Source of the DNA: Thermogutta sp.
Lineage (GTDB): Bacteria > Planctomycetota > Planctomycetia > Pirellulales > Thermoguttaceae
Direction of reading: 5' to 3'
Assembly: GCA_012798155.1 (NCBI GenBank)
Contig: JAAZNR010000822.1
Coordinates: 1-9,937 of the forward strand
Length of the DNA: 9,937 bases
In this document: positions 1-5,670 of the stretch, piece after piece
How positions within the stretch are numbered: the first letter of the stretch is position 1
Layout: every line of letters begins with the position of its first letter
Made by a program: the position numbers and the translations under genes
The notes under the pieces: model-generated
The model's input: only the letters and a program-made list of their open reading frames with translations
Databases searched by the model: none
What the model was told of the DNA's origin: nothing

Positions 1-910
1 CAACGGCGTCCAGAATACGAATGGGTTGATCGGGCGGCATGGCGTAGGAGCCGGGTTTGGCCACCAGACCGTCCACGAAGAAGGGCAGGGCCTCGCGCTC
101 CGCCACCCGCACCACGTCCCCGTCCGAAAGCCGGTACTCGCTCGGCGAACCGGCGGACGACGTCAAATTGATTTGCTGCACGCGGAGCGAGCCGGAGGCG
201 TTCCAAGCGGCGGGCCGCACGCCGTCCGAGGCATCCGCCTCCGCGGTCAGGGGAAGCCTCTCGGCCGAGGAAGGATCGCTCCCGGCACGGTGAATCTCGA
301 CGATCGGGCCGGCCTTGGAGTTCAGCCCCTCCGCCGCCACCAGGGCGGCCAGGACGCTGCTATTGGAGGCCGGCAATTCGTAAACGCCCGGCTTATTGAC
401 CGCGCCAACGACGGTTACCCGGTGGGTGCGCGTCTGGCTGCGAACCACGGTCACGGTGGGATGCCGAAAGATGTCGCGCTCCACGGCCGCCGCCGCGATC
501 GCCCGTTCCGCATCCGCGAATCTCAACCCGCCGACTTGAACCGGGCCGATGTACGGCACCTGAATGATCCCGAAGTCGTCCACGCGGACGGGTACGGCGT
601 TCGGCCGAGACTCCAAATCCGTGGCCACCGTGACCTCCACAACGTCGCCCGACATGATGACATCGCTGGCAACGCTTTGATCGGCGAATTCCGGCAGGGG
701 AATGTTCCGCAAGTCCGGTACCGGCTTGGCCTGGAACTCGAGGGGCAGCTTGGATGGTTGGTAGATGTGCCGCTCGGCGCAGCCCAGCATCGCCGTGCAC
801 AGGAGCAGAGTTCCCGCCATCGTCCCAACGAGCCTGCGGGGATCGGCGTTGCGGGTGCCGCTCACGGTCGACGCGGCCCGTCGTTCAGCCTCGAATGCGG
901 CGGTCGTCAT
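1..910 (-). CDS. Wza-type polysaccharide export lipoprotein, SLBB domains (3' end cut by window edge)
   Basis: Outer-membrane or periplasmic component of an exopolysaccharide/capsule export channel (Poly_export/SLBB family). Reading from the ATG at 908-910 gives 303 residues with no stop before position 1. Residues 24-44 form a signal segment (two Arg, then a hydrophobic run ending MLGC), so Cys44 is a plausible lipidation site, although Met at -3 is unusual. Residues about 82-158 match Poly_export (VIMSGDVVEVTV, then GPVQVGGLRFADAERAI and PTVTVV). Residues 164-200 start a first SLBB domain (HRVTVVGAVNKPGVYELP). A second SLBB begins near 275 (LPFFVDGLVAKPGSYAMP). No Shine-Dalgarno precedes this ATG. 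The internal ATG at 818-820 would leave a signal without basic residues, so the upstream start is preferred. Family assignment is strong; the exact start and total length are not known. Confidence 0.9.
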   Translation of the reverse strand, partial: MTTAAFEAERRAASTVSGTRNADPRRLVGTMAGTLLLCTAMLGCAERHIYQPSKLPLEFQAKPVPDLRNIPLPEFADQSVASDVIMSGDVVEVTVATDLESRPNAVPVRVDDFGIIQVPYIGPVQVGGLRFADAERAIAAAAVERDIFRHPTVTVVRSQTRTHRVTVVGAVNKPGVYELPASNSSVLAALVAAEGLNSKAGPIVEIHRAGSDPSSAERLPLTAEADASDGVRPAAWNASGSLRVQQINLTSSAGSPSEYRLSDGDVVRVAEREALPFFVDGLVAKPGSYAMPPDQPIRILDAV

Positions 911-913
911 AAG

Positions 914-941
914 TATTAGTGGTCGGCTATCAGTGGTCGGC
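914..941. repeat. 14-bp tandem direct repeat at the 5' edge of the export gene
   Basis: Two adjacent 14-bp units, TATTAGTGGTCGGC (914-927) and TATCAGTGGTCGGC (928-941), differ at one base. They end three bases before the minus-strand ATG at 910, where a ribosome-binding site would normally lie. They may be an operator, part of the leader, or a chance duplication; the sequence does not decide. Confidence 0.6.
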
Positions 942-1459
942 GCAGCGATGAAATCGAACATCCAACCCGGTCGAGGCCCGCCGCTCCACCGGGAAACCAC
1001 GCATCGTCTTCGTGCCAAACGCCGCTTGCCCGGACTGTATGCAATCCGGCGACGGCGGCGACGCGGTGGCGTAATACCGAAAACGGGTAGGCTCGGTCAA
1101 TCGCATTTGAGCCGGTATGCGGAACGTGGGAGGAAAGACGGCCGGGCGATGGAGGCGAGGGATCGCAATCGCCCTCCATCTCGGCTCGACCCCGGGGGCA
1201 GGATCAGCAGGATGAGCCTTCCGAGACATTGATGGGCGGCGTTATCCCTTCGAGGACGTCGGCCTATTTCCCAGAGGACCCGCGATGAAACTTCCCAAAT
1301 ACCCTAGATATACCGTCTTATCGCCTTCTTGGTTGCGGAAAGGCGATTTGCATCGATATCGAAGAAAAATTTGCCTGTTCTTGCTAAACATCGCATTCAT
1401 GCCACACGCCGAACTCGTCGCAATCTGCGGATTTGGAAACTCCTTCGCGATCCGCACTC
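942..1459. other. Spacer without a convincing gene; AT-rich in its right part
   Basis: The left part (942-1250) has only short overlapping frames with Arg/Pro-rich translations and no recognisable domain. From about 1285 the base composition becomes visibly richer in A and T than the rest of the window. A 63-codon frame (1285-1476, plus) has AGAGG about seven bases before its ATG. Its product resembles no family I know and is not clearly coding. The AT-rich stretch is more likely upstream regulatory DNA for the Cys-rich gene at 1678. Confidence 0.45.
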
Positions 1460-1487
1460 TTGACAACCGGATTTGACTTGTTAATCT
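1460..1487 (+). promoter_or_regulatory. Possible sigma-70-type promoter upstream of the Cys-rich gene
   Basis: A perfect -35-like TTGACA lies at 1460-1465. A weak -10-like TAATCT lies at 1482-1487, 16 bases downstream, within the AT-rich stretch. The start codon of the Cys-rich gene is about 190 bases further on, which would give a long leader. The -10 match is only three of six, so this is a candidate. Confidence 0.3.
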
Positions 1488-1663
1488 AAGGAAACTAGGT
1501 ATGGAAGAGGGTGGCCGGCGCCGAGGCGTCGCTTGAACAGGGCGCGGCGGACCTTGGGAGCCGGCAAGGGTTGTACATCGTGGTCGCAGCCCCCGTACCT
1601 GTGGGCCGTCGTAGGGGGTTTTCTCGCGACGGCAACTGTCAACTTGGTTCGAGTTCCTGTGTT

Positions 1664-1669
1664 AGGAGG
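1664..1669 (+). promoter_or_regulatory. Strong ribosome-binding site of the Cys-rich gene
   Basis: AGGAGG sits eight bases before the ATG at 1678. This clear Shine-Dalgarno fixes the start and argues that the low-complexity reading frame is truly translated. Confidence 0.85.
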
Positions 1670-1677
1670 TCCGAGTT

Positions 1678-2295
1678 ATGAACCGACTGATGATTTCAGG
1701 TGTCATGGCCGTTGGCGTGCTCGTCAGCGCGGCCATTTACGCGAACGCGGGCGTGTTCCTGGGCCAAGGGGCGTGCTGCGCTCCGGCCGCCTGCGAACCG
1801 GCTTGCGAGCCCGCTTGCGAACCCGCCTGCGAGCCTGTCTGCGCCCCGAGTCGTTGCGGCTTGCGTCATCGCATTCACGCCCGCAGGGGCGTCGTTTGCT
1901 GCGAACCGGCTTGCGAGCCCGCCTGCGAACCGGCCTGCGAACCCGCTTGTGAACCGGCCTGCGAGCCTGTCTGCGCCCCGAAGCGCTGCGGCTTGCGTCA
2001 TCGGGCTCACGCCCGCAGGGCCGTCGTTTGCTGCGAACCCGCCTGCGAGCCCGCCTGTGAACCGGCCTGCGAGCCCGCTTGTGAACCGGCCTGCGAGCCT
2101 GCTTGCGAACCGGTCTGCGAGCCTGTCTGCGCCCCGAAGCGCTGCTGCTTGCGTGATCGGATTCGTGCCCGCAGGGCCGTCGTTTGCTGCGACGTGGCCT
2201 GCGAACCGGCGTGCTGCGCTCCCGCCGGGGAGGAGGCCGCCCCTACCGAGGCGCCTGCCGCACCGGCTGAAGCCCCTGCCCCCGCCGCCCAATGA
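1678..2295 (+). CDS. Secreted Cys-rich protein built of Cys-Glu-Pro (CEPA) repeats
   Basis: 205 residues. Residues 1-24 are a signal peptide (NRLMISGVMAVGVLVSAA, then a type I site at ANA/GV), so the protein is exported. The mature part has 34 cysteines and 19 CEP tripeptides, spaced every four residues. Three blocks repeat the plan (CEPA)n-VCAPxRC-xLRxRxxARRxVVC: residues 39-74, 75-118 and 119-170. They contain four, six and eight CEP units, so block length rises 36, 44, 52. The Arg/His-rich linker between acidic Cys tracts is well conserved. Residues 171-181 keep one more CEP and a CC pair; the tail 182-205 is Ala/Pro/Glu-rich. Similar CEP-type repeat proteins occur in Planctomycetota, as far as I recall, without a defined function. 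Metal binding or a disulfide-crosslinked envelope role are inferences only. The strong RBS supports expression. Long frames on the opposite strand are shadows of the repeats. Confidence 0.85.
   Translation: MNRLMISGVMAVGVLVSAAIYANAGVFLGQGACCAPAACEPACEPACEPACEPVCAPSRCGLRHRIHARRGVVCCEPACEPACEPACEPACEPACEPVCAPKRCGLRHRAHARRAVVCCEPACEPACEPACEPACEPACEPACEPVCEPVCAPKRCCLRDRIRARRAVVCCDVACEPACCAPAGEEAAPTEAPAAPAEAPAPAAQ
1792..2187 (+). repeat. Three intragenic repeat blocks of the Cys-rich gene
   Basis: DNA encoding the three blocks of 36, 44 and 52 residues. Within each, a 12-base unit (TGC GAR CCN GCN) is repeated in tandem with variation limited mainly to third positions. The blocks share a highly similar linker encoding the Arg-rich segment. 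The array is expected to gain or lose copies by slippage or unequal recombination. Confidence 0.85.
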
Positions 2296-2310
2296 GCTGA
2301 GGTTCGGGCG

Positions 2311-2351
2311 GGACGGTCCTTCCCTTCCCGTCCACCGTCGAGCCTGTTTTT
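2311..2351 (+). terminator. Possible terminator after the Cys-rich gene
   Basis: GGACGG (2311-2316) and CCGTCC (2328-2333) can form a 6-bp stem with an 11-base loop, starting 15 bases after the stop codon. A T-run (2347-2351) follows about 13 bases later. A second small stem, CGAGC/GCTCG (2339-2343 and 2354-2358), encloses the T-run. Position is right for a terminator, but the T-run is not directly adjacent to the first stem. Confidence 0.35.
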
Positions 2352-2583
2352 CAGCTCGTTGATTCGGCTGAAAGGGCGCCCCCCTTCATCGTGGGACACG
2401 CTGGCCCTGTTGCGGTTCCACGCTCTAGAGTCGAAAAAAAAGCAGCCATCGGAGCCGACTTTCCGCAAGGTGGTCGGCTTCCGGTGTTTTTGCAAACCGG
2501 TGTTTTTGCAAATCGCCGGCCGGCTGGGGAACGGGCCGCATGGCTGGGACATGGGTCGGGTGGCAGGGGAACGGGCCGGGTGG
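2352..2583. other. Spacer with G-rich repeated phrases
   Basis: No gene is seen. The stretch holds an A8 tract near 2434-2441 and the perfect 16-bp tandem repeat listed separately. It also has two copies of GGGGAACGGGCCG (2526-2538 and 2566-2578) and a stray 5' flank of repeat family A (ATGGGTCGGGTGGC, about 2551-2564). It reads as accumulated repeat debris upstream of intact family A copies. Confidence 0.6.
2481..2512. repeat. Perfect 16-bp tandem duplication
   Basis: CCGGTGTTTTTGCAAA occurs twice back to back (2481-2496 and 2497-2512) with no mismatch. It lies in a non-coding spacer. It may be a recent slippage event or a paired protein-binding site. Confidence 0.85.
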
Positions 2584-2612
2584 CTGGGGTCGTAGCGGAG
2601 CGAAGCCCCCAG
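2584..2612 (+). repeat. Dispersed palindromic repeat, family A copy A1
   Basis: 29-bp unit beginning CTGGGGTCGTAGCGG and ending GCGAAGCCCCCAG. Its ends are complementary (CTGGGG/CCCCAG) with a partly self-complementary middle. It is identical to the copies at 2661-2689, 6778-6806 (inverse) and 6875-6903 (inverse). It is preceded by GGGTGG as in the other plus-strand copies. Confidence 0.85.
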
Positions 2613-2650
2613 ACGCAAACGGTCTGGCTGGGCTGGGTGGCAGACGCATG

Positions 2651-2689
2651 GGTCGGGTGGCTGGGGTCGTAGCGGAGCGAAGCCCCCAG
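2651..2689 (+). repeat. Family A copy A2 with conserved 5' flank
   Basis: The 29-bp core at 2661-2689 is identical to A1. With the flank GGTCGGGTGG (2651-2660) the identity extends to 39 bases with the inverse copy ending at 6913. It lies nine bases before a family B element, forming an A-B composite. Confidence 0.85.
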
Positions 2690-2698
2690 TCGCCCGTT

Positions 2699-2753
2699 TT
2701 GGCGGCGATTTCACCACCAGCTTACGCCGGCGGCTCGTGTTGCGTCGTGCATT
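2699..2753 (+). repeat. Dispersed palindromic repeat, family B copy B1 (partly decayed hairpin)
   Basis: A 55-base stretch matches 3916-3970 at 51 positions without gaps, and all four differences are transitions. The core CCACCAGC-TTAC-GCCGGCGG (2714-2733) is the same hairpin as in copies B2 and B3. Here two C-for-T changes turn A-T pairs into A-C mismatches. It sits directly after A2 on the same strand. Confidence 0.85.
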
Positions 2754-2947
2754 TGCTCGCTCCCCGGCGATGCGTTCGGCTTGAGACGCCCGTCCCGAGA
2801 GGCTAGACTATGGGTCGTCGTGTTTGCGTCCGGGGAAACAAAGACAGGCCGGCTCTCCGGTCGCTTCATCCGCCTTGGCGGCAGCCGGGCGGTCTTTCCG
2901 GATCGCAATCGACAGTACGACGGGCACCACTAAAAAAAGGCGAAGCC
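2754..2947. other. Spacer upstream of the DUF1080 gene
   Basis: No gene, repeat copy or clear promoter is seen here. The DUF1080 reading frame stays open back to an ATG at 2810. That extension has no ribosome-binding site and would bury the signal peptide, so it is treated as non-coding. The purine-rich AAAAAAAGG at 2932-2940 is the likely ribosome-binding region for the ATG at 2948. Confidence 0.55.
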
Positions 2948-3652
2948 ATGTCCGCCCCCAAGTCGTCCAGCCTGTTCGCGTTGCTTCTGACGACGGCCCT
3001 GGTCTCGACGGCCCCCGCGGCGGAGGCGGAAAACGGCTGGGTCGATCTCATACCGTCGCAGGCTCCCTCCGGCGAAATACCGGGCTGGGGCTGGTTCTGC
3101 GAGGACGCGGGGGTTCCGCCGGGGCAGGTCTGGCGGCTGTCCCCGGACGGCGTCCTTCAATGTTCCGGCACTCCACGGGGCTACCTGTTTACGCAACGCG
3201 ATTATGCGGACTTCGAATTGCGGCTGGAGTGGCGATTCCCGGGCGATAAGGCGGGCCGAGGCGGCGTCCTCTTGCGAACCACCGGACCGCACCGCATTTG
3301 GCCCAAGAGCCTGGAGGCCCAAATCAATTCCCCCGACGCGGGAGACTTCTGGGGGTTGGGAGGCTTCCGTTTCGAGGGGCCGGGCGATCGCCTGGAAATC
3401 GTCCGGGATGCCGACTCCGGAAAGCTGACACACCTTTCCAAGGTCGAGGCGGCGGAAAAGCCGGCAGGCCGGTGGAACACCTACGAAATCACGGTTCGCG
3501 GGGATGAGGTCGTCCTTGTGATCAACGGTCGCCGGGTCAATCGCGCCACGCGGTGCGAAACGCTCCCCGGCAAGATTTGCCTCACCGCCGAGGGCGACCC
3601 TATCGAGTTTCGAAACATTCGGCTGCGAGTCCTGGGGGATTCGCAAAAATGA
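2948..3652 (+). CDS. Secreted DUF1080 / 3-keto-disaccharide hydrolase domain protein
   Basis: 234 residues. Residues 1-27 are a signal peptide (basic start, hydrophobic 9-20, cleavage near AEA/EN). The rest is a single DUF1080 domain of concanavalin-like jelly-roll fold. Characteristic stretches are YLFTQRDYADFELRLEWR (79-96), GGVLLRT (105-111), SLEAQI (121-126), WNTYEITVRGDEVVLVING (176-194) and the closing GDPIEFRNIRLRVL (216-229). Members of this family are often secreted; those characterised act on 3-keto-disaccharides or related glycans, but the substrate here cannot be read from sequence. The ATG at 2948 is chosen because AAGG lies seven bases upstream and the signal peptide starts there. 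The gene stands alone between two repeat-filled spacers. The domain call is strong; enzymatic activity is inferred. Confidence 0.88.
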   Translation: MSAPKSSSLFALLLTTALVSTAPAAEAENGWVDLIPSQAPSGEIPGWGWFCEDAGVPPGQVWRLSPDGVLQCSGTPRGYLFTQRDYADFELRLEWRFPGDKAGRGGVLLRTTGPHRIWPKSLEAQINSPDAGDFWGLGGFRFEGPGDRLEIVRDADSGKLTHLSKVEAAEKPAGRWNTYEITVRGDEVVLVINGRRVNRATRCETLPGKICLTAEGDPIEFRNIRLRVLGDSQK

Positions 3653-3658
3653 GCGTAA

Positions 3659-3691
3659 CCGTTCACGGCTCGGCGGCAGGCACGTGAACGG
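3659..3691 (+). terminator. Perfect 9-bp hairpin just after the DUF1080 stop codon
   Basis: CCGTTCACG (3659-3667) and CGTGAACGG (3683-3691) form a perfect 9-bp stem with a 15-base loop, six bases after the stop codon. No T-run follows, so if it ends transcription it is not a canonical intrinsic terminator. The same 9-mer recurs at several other gene borders in the window and its right arm is the left end of repeat family C. Confidence 0.5.
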
Positions 3692-3773
3692 CTTCGAAGA
3701 ATGCAAAGGAAACGCAGAGAACGCAGAGTCGCGACTACCGATTCTTCTTTCTCCGCGCCCTCTGCGTTTCAAA
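3683..3773 (+). repeat. Dispersed repeat, family C copy C1
   Basis: Element from CGTGAACGGCT (3683-3693) to CTCTGCGTTTCAAA (3760-3773). It contains a perfect 11-bp inverted repeat, GAAACGCAGAG (3709-3719) with CTCTGCGTTTC (3760-3770). Between the arms is a core at 3731-3757 beginning GCGACTACC and ending CTCCGCG. The same parts occur in the same order on the minus strand at 9217-9074; the two 27-base cores agree at 22 positions. It has no coding capacity, so a MITE-like or structural element is the best description. Confidence 0.75.
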
Positions 3774-3849
3774 ATCTGTGCTGTTTGGATCTTTGCGTTT
3801 CGAAGACAGACCGGGCGGTCCGGGAAACATAACCGGGGCCGGCTGGGGC

Positions 3850-3904
3850 ATGGGTCGGGTGGCTGGGGTCGTAGCGATGTAGGGGCGACGCATACGTCGC
3901 CCCC
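3850..3904 (+). repeat. Family A copy A3, chimeric with a second palindrome
   Basis: The 5' flank ATGGGTCGGGTGG and the first half of family A (CTGGGGTCGTAGCG, 3863-3876) are intact. The second half is replaced by a different palindrome, GGGGCGACG-CATA-CGTCGCCCC (3882-3903), a perfect 9-bp stem with a 4-base loop. A family B element follows at 3916, as after A2. Confidence 0.8.
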
Positions 3905-3915
3905 GGATGGCTGTC

Positions 3916-3970
3916 TTGGCGGCGATTTCACCACCAGCTTACGCTGGTGGCTCATGTTGTGTCGTGCATT
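3916..3970 (+). repeat. Family B copy B2 (perfect hairpin)
   Basis: The core CCACCAGC (3931-3938), loop TTAC, and GCTGGTGG (3943-3950) form a perfect 8-bp stem. The flanks match B1 over the whole 55 bases apart from four transitions. It lies on the same strand as, and directly after, family A copy A3. Confidence 0.85.
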
Positions 3971-4055
3971 CGCAGCCGCCGGCGTATTTCGGCGTCTCGT
4001 TTTTCACCCTCGTGGGTCTGCGGGGAAAAGGATAGAATGTAAGTGATAGGCTCGG
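3971..4055. other. Spacer with a -10-like box upstream of the aminotransferase
   Basis: A TAGAAT (4033-4038), five of six matches to a -10 box, lies about 230 bases before the aminotransferase start. No convincing -35 box is found at the right distance. It may mark the promoter of the leader that contains the hairpin and tandem repeats downstream. Confidence 0.25.
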
Positions 4056-4091
4056 GCCGGGTCGGCGGCGTTGCGGGGCCGCCGGTCCGGC
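4056..4091 (+). promoter_or_regulatory. Strong stem-loop in the aminotransferase leader region
   Basis: GCCGGGTCGGCGGC (4056-4069) pairs with GCCGCCGGTCCGGC (4078-4091) as a continuous 14-bp stem with two G-U wobbles and an 8-base loop. No T-run follows. It lies between the TAGAAT box and the tandem repeats, so it could be an RNA structure in the leader. A DNA palindrome without function is equally possible. Confidence 0.45.
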
Positions 4092-4129
4092 GAGGGAGAA
4101 GCCGTCCTTCGCCGCGTGCGGCTCATTGC

Positions 4130-4136
4130 AAGGAGG
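4130..4136 (+). promoter_or_regulatory. Isolated perfect Shine-Dalgarno sequence
   Basis: AAGGAGG is fully complementary to the 16S rRNA 3' end, yet no plausible gene starts after it. The overlapping GTG codons at 4136-4142 are too close to it. The aminotransferase frame is interrupted by TAA at 4206-4208, so it cannot be that gene's start. It may serve a short leader peptide or be coincidental. Confidence 0.35.
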
Positions 4137-4185
4137 TGTGTGCGAACCCGACCGGGGCCGCGCCGGTCCATTCCGGAATCCCCGG

Positions 4186-4254
4186 CACGAAGATTACTCA
4201 GCACGTAACACGAAGATTACCGAGCACCCGACACAAAGATTACAGAGATTCAGG
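4186..4254 (+). repeat. Three tandem 23-bp repeats just before the aminotransferase start
   Basis: CACGAAGATTAC occurs at 4186 and 4209, and CACAAAGATTAC at 4232, each opening a 23-base unit. The spacing is exactly 23 bases, roughly two DNA helical turns. The second halves of the units are more variable. The array ends 11 bases before the ATG at 4266. It could be a set of regulator sites, or a fragment of a dispersed repeat. Confidence 0.7.
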
Positions 4255-4265
4255 TCGCCGAATTC

Positions 4266-5585
4266 ATGGACAGTGAGAATCGCGAAGTGGAAGCCCCGAT
4301 CGGCCCGACCGAGGCGACGCAGAAGTTCCGGATAGCGGTGGCGGATCGAGTGCATCGTCTGCCGCCGTACCTTTTCGCGCGGATCAACAAGTTGATGTAC
4401 GAGAAGCGGCGGGCGGGCGCGGACGTGATCGACTTGGGGATGGGGAATCCCAGCGATCCGCCGCAGGAAATCGTGGTCGAGAAGCTGGCGGCCGCCGCCC
4501 GCGACGCGGGCAACCACGGCTATTCCGAGGCCCGCGGCATCCTCAACCTCCGCCGTGAGGTCGCGGCGAAGTACTTCAAGCAGCACGGTGTGCGGTTGGA
4601 TCCGGAGAACGAGGTGATCGTTTGCCTCGGTTCGAAGGAAGGTTTCAGCCATCTGTGCTTGGCCTTGTTGGGGCCGGGCGACACCGCCATCGTGCCCGCC
4701 CCCTCCTATCCCGCCCATACCTATGCCGTGATCCTGGCGGGGGCCAACGTCATCGGTCTGGACGTGACAAAGCCCGATCTGTTCCTGAGCAACATCGGCT
4801 ATACCTGCCAGAACCTTTTCCCCAGGCCCAAGTTGGTGGTGGCGAATTTCCCGCACAATCCGACGGCCACGGTCGTGGAAAAGGACTTTTACGTGGATTT
4901 GCTGCGGCTGGCCAAAAGATACGGGTTCTTGGTTGTCAGCGATTTGGCCTACGCCGACATCACGTTCGACGGATACAAAGCCCCCAGTCTGCTCAGTTTG
5001 CCGGACGGCATGAAATACGGCGTCGAACTGACGACGATGAGCAAGGGTTACAACATGGCGGGCTGGCGGGTGGGGTATTGCTGCGGCAACGCCGAGATAC
5101 TCCGGGCCTTGGGTACCATCAAGGGCTACTACGACTACGGCATGTTCCGCGCGATCCAAGTGGCGGCCATCGTGGCCTTGCGCAACACCGACGCCGCCGT
5201 CGAGGCCCAGGCCCGAGAGTACCAACGCCGCCGCGACGTCCTGTGCGACGGCCTGGAGCGGCTGGGCTGGGATATCCAACGCCCCAAGGCGACGATGTTC
5301 GTTTGGGCCAAGATCCCCGAGCCTTGGGCGAGCCGCATGTCCTCCGTGGACTTCGCCATGAAACTGCTGGAGGAGGCCGACGTCGCCGTCAGTCCCGGCG
5401 GCGGTTTCGGACCGACCGGCGAGGGCTATCTCCGCCTGGCCTTGGTCGAGAATCAGCATCGGCTGCGGCAGGCCGTGCGGCAGATCGGGCGATGCCTGGG
5501 GCAGGCCGCTTCATCGCGAAAAAAGGGGGCGGAGGATGCGCCGCAGTTCCACGAAGCGTCCGTACCCGGGGCGGGATCGACGTAG
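4266..5585 (+). CDS. alaC: AlaC-type PLP-dependent aminotransferase (fold type I)
   Basis: 439 residues, cytoplasmic. Family members transfer the amino group between alanine and 2-oxoglutarate/pyruvate; some close relatives act as LL-diaminopimelate aminotransferases, so substrate is not certain. Fold-type-I hallmarks are all present: NPSD (61-64), [12 protein letters not shown] near 85, [14 protein letters not shown] with Asn198, [13 protein letters not shown] with Asp226 and Tyr229, and [13 protein letters not shown] with the PLP lysine Lys260. The substrate-carboxylate arginine is Arg390 in [10 protein letters not shown]. The segment from [10 protein letters not shown] through KRRRDVL-type helices resembles E. 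coli AlaC closely. A C-terminal tail of about 25 residues (SSRKKG to the end) exceeds the usual length. The ATG at 4266 is the first start after the in-frame TAA at 4206; it has only a weak ribosome-binding site. A hairpin and 23-bp repeats upstream may regulate it. Confidence 0.85.
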   Translation: MDSENREVEAPIGPTEATQKFRIAVADRVHRLPPYLFARINKLMYEKRRAGADVIDLGMGNPSDPPQEIVVEKLAAAARDAGNHGYSEARGILNLRREVAAKYFKQHGVRLDPENEVIVCLGSKEGFSHLCLALLGPGDTAIVPAPSYPAHTYAVILAGANVIGLDVTKPDLFLSNIGYTCQNLFPRPKLVVANFPHNPTATVVEKDFYVDLLRLAKRYGFLVVSDLAYADITFDGYKAPSLLSLPDGMKYGVELTTMSKGYNMAGWRVGYCCGNAEILRALGTIKGYYDYGMFRAIQVAAIVALRNTDAAVEAQAREYQRRRDVLCDGLERLGWDIQRPKATMFVWAKIPEPWASRMSSVDFAMKLLEEADVAVSPGGGFGPTGEGYLRLALVENQHRLRQAVRQIGRCLGQAASSRKKGAEDAPQFHEASVPGAGST

Positions 5586-5640
5586 CCGGTTCGTCCAGGG
5601 GTAGGCCGCGAAGAGAATCCTGAACTTTTCCGGGAAACCC

Positions 5641-5670
5641 CCCGTGAGCGGGGAGGCGGCCGTTCACGGG
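5641..5670 (+). terminator. Hairpin after the aminotransferase gene
   Basis: CCCGTGAGCGG (5641-5651) and CCGTTCACGGG (5660-5670) form an 11-bp stem with one G-T wobble and an 8-base loop, 56 bases after the stop codon. No T-run follows. The right arm carries the same CCGTTCACG word found after the DUF1080 gene and at the ends of repeat family C. Confidence 0.45.

Noticed and set aside
26..919. 297-codon plus-strand frame
   Set aside because: It is the shadow of the minus-strand polysaccharide export gene, whose translation shows clear Poly_export and SLBB motifs.
1285..1476. 63-codon small gene
   Set aside because: The start context is acceptable, but the product matches nothing known and the AT-rich stretch is better explained as upstream DNA. 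It is kept only as a remark.
1696..2292. 198-codon minus-strand frame opposite the Cys-rich gene
   Set aside because: The repeated 12-base units leave all frames open. Only the plus-strand frame has a signal peptide and a strong ribosome-binding site.
2007..2717. 236-codon minus-strand frame across the Cys-rich gene end and repeat spacer
   Set aside because: It runs through repeat families A and B and the antisense of the CEP repeats; no domain or ribosome-binding site supports it.
2584..2753. CRISPR-like array from repeated 29-bp units
   Set aside because: The repeats are not regularly spaced, occur in both orientations across several kilobases, and no cas gene is present.
2810..2947. Upstream start for the DUF1080 gene
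   Set aside because: It would place 46 residues before an otherwise standard signal peptide, and AAGG before 2948 supports the later start.
3684..4046. 120-codon plus-strand frame between the DUF1080 and aminotransferase genes
   Set aside because: It is read through repeat families C, A and B; the translation is repeat sequence and not a protein family.
4140..4265. N-terminal extension of the aminotransferase to the GTG after AAGGAGG
   Set aside because: An in-frame TAA at 4206-4208 interrupts it.
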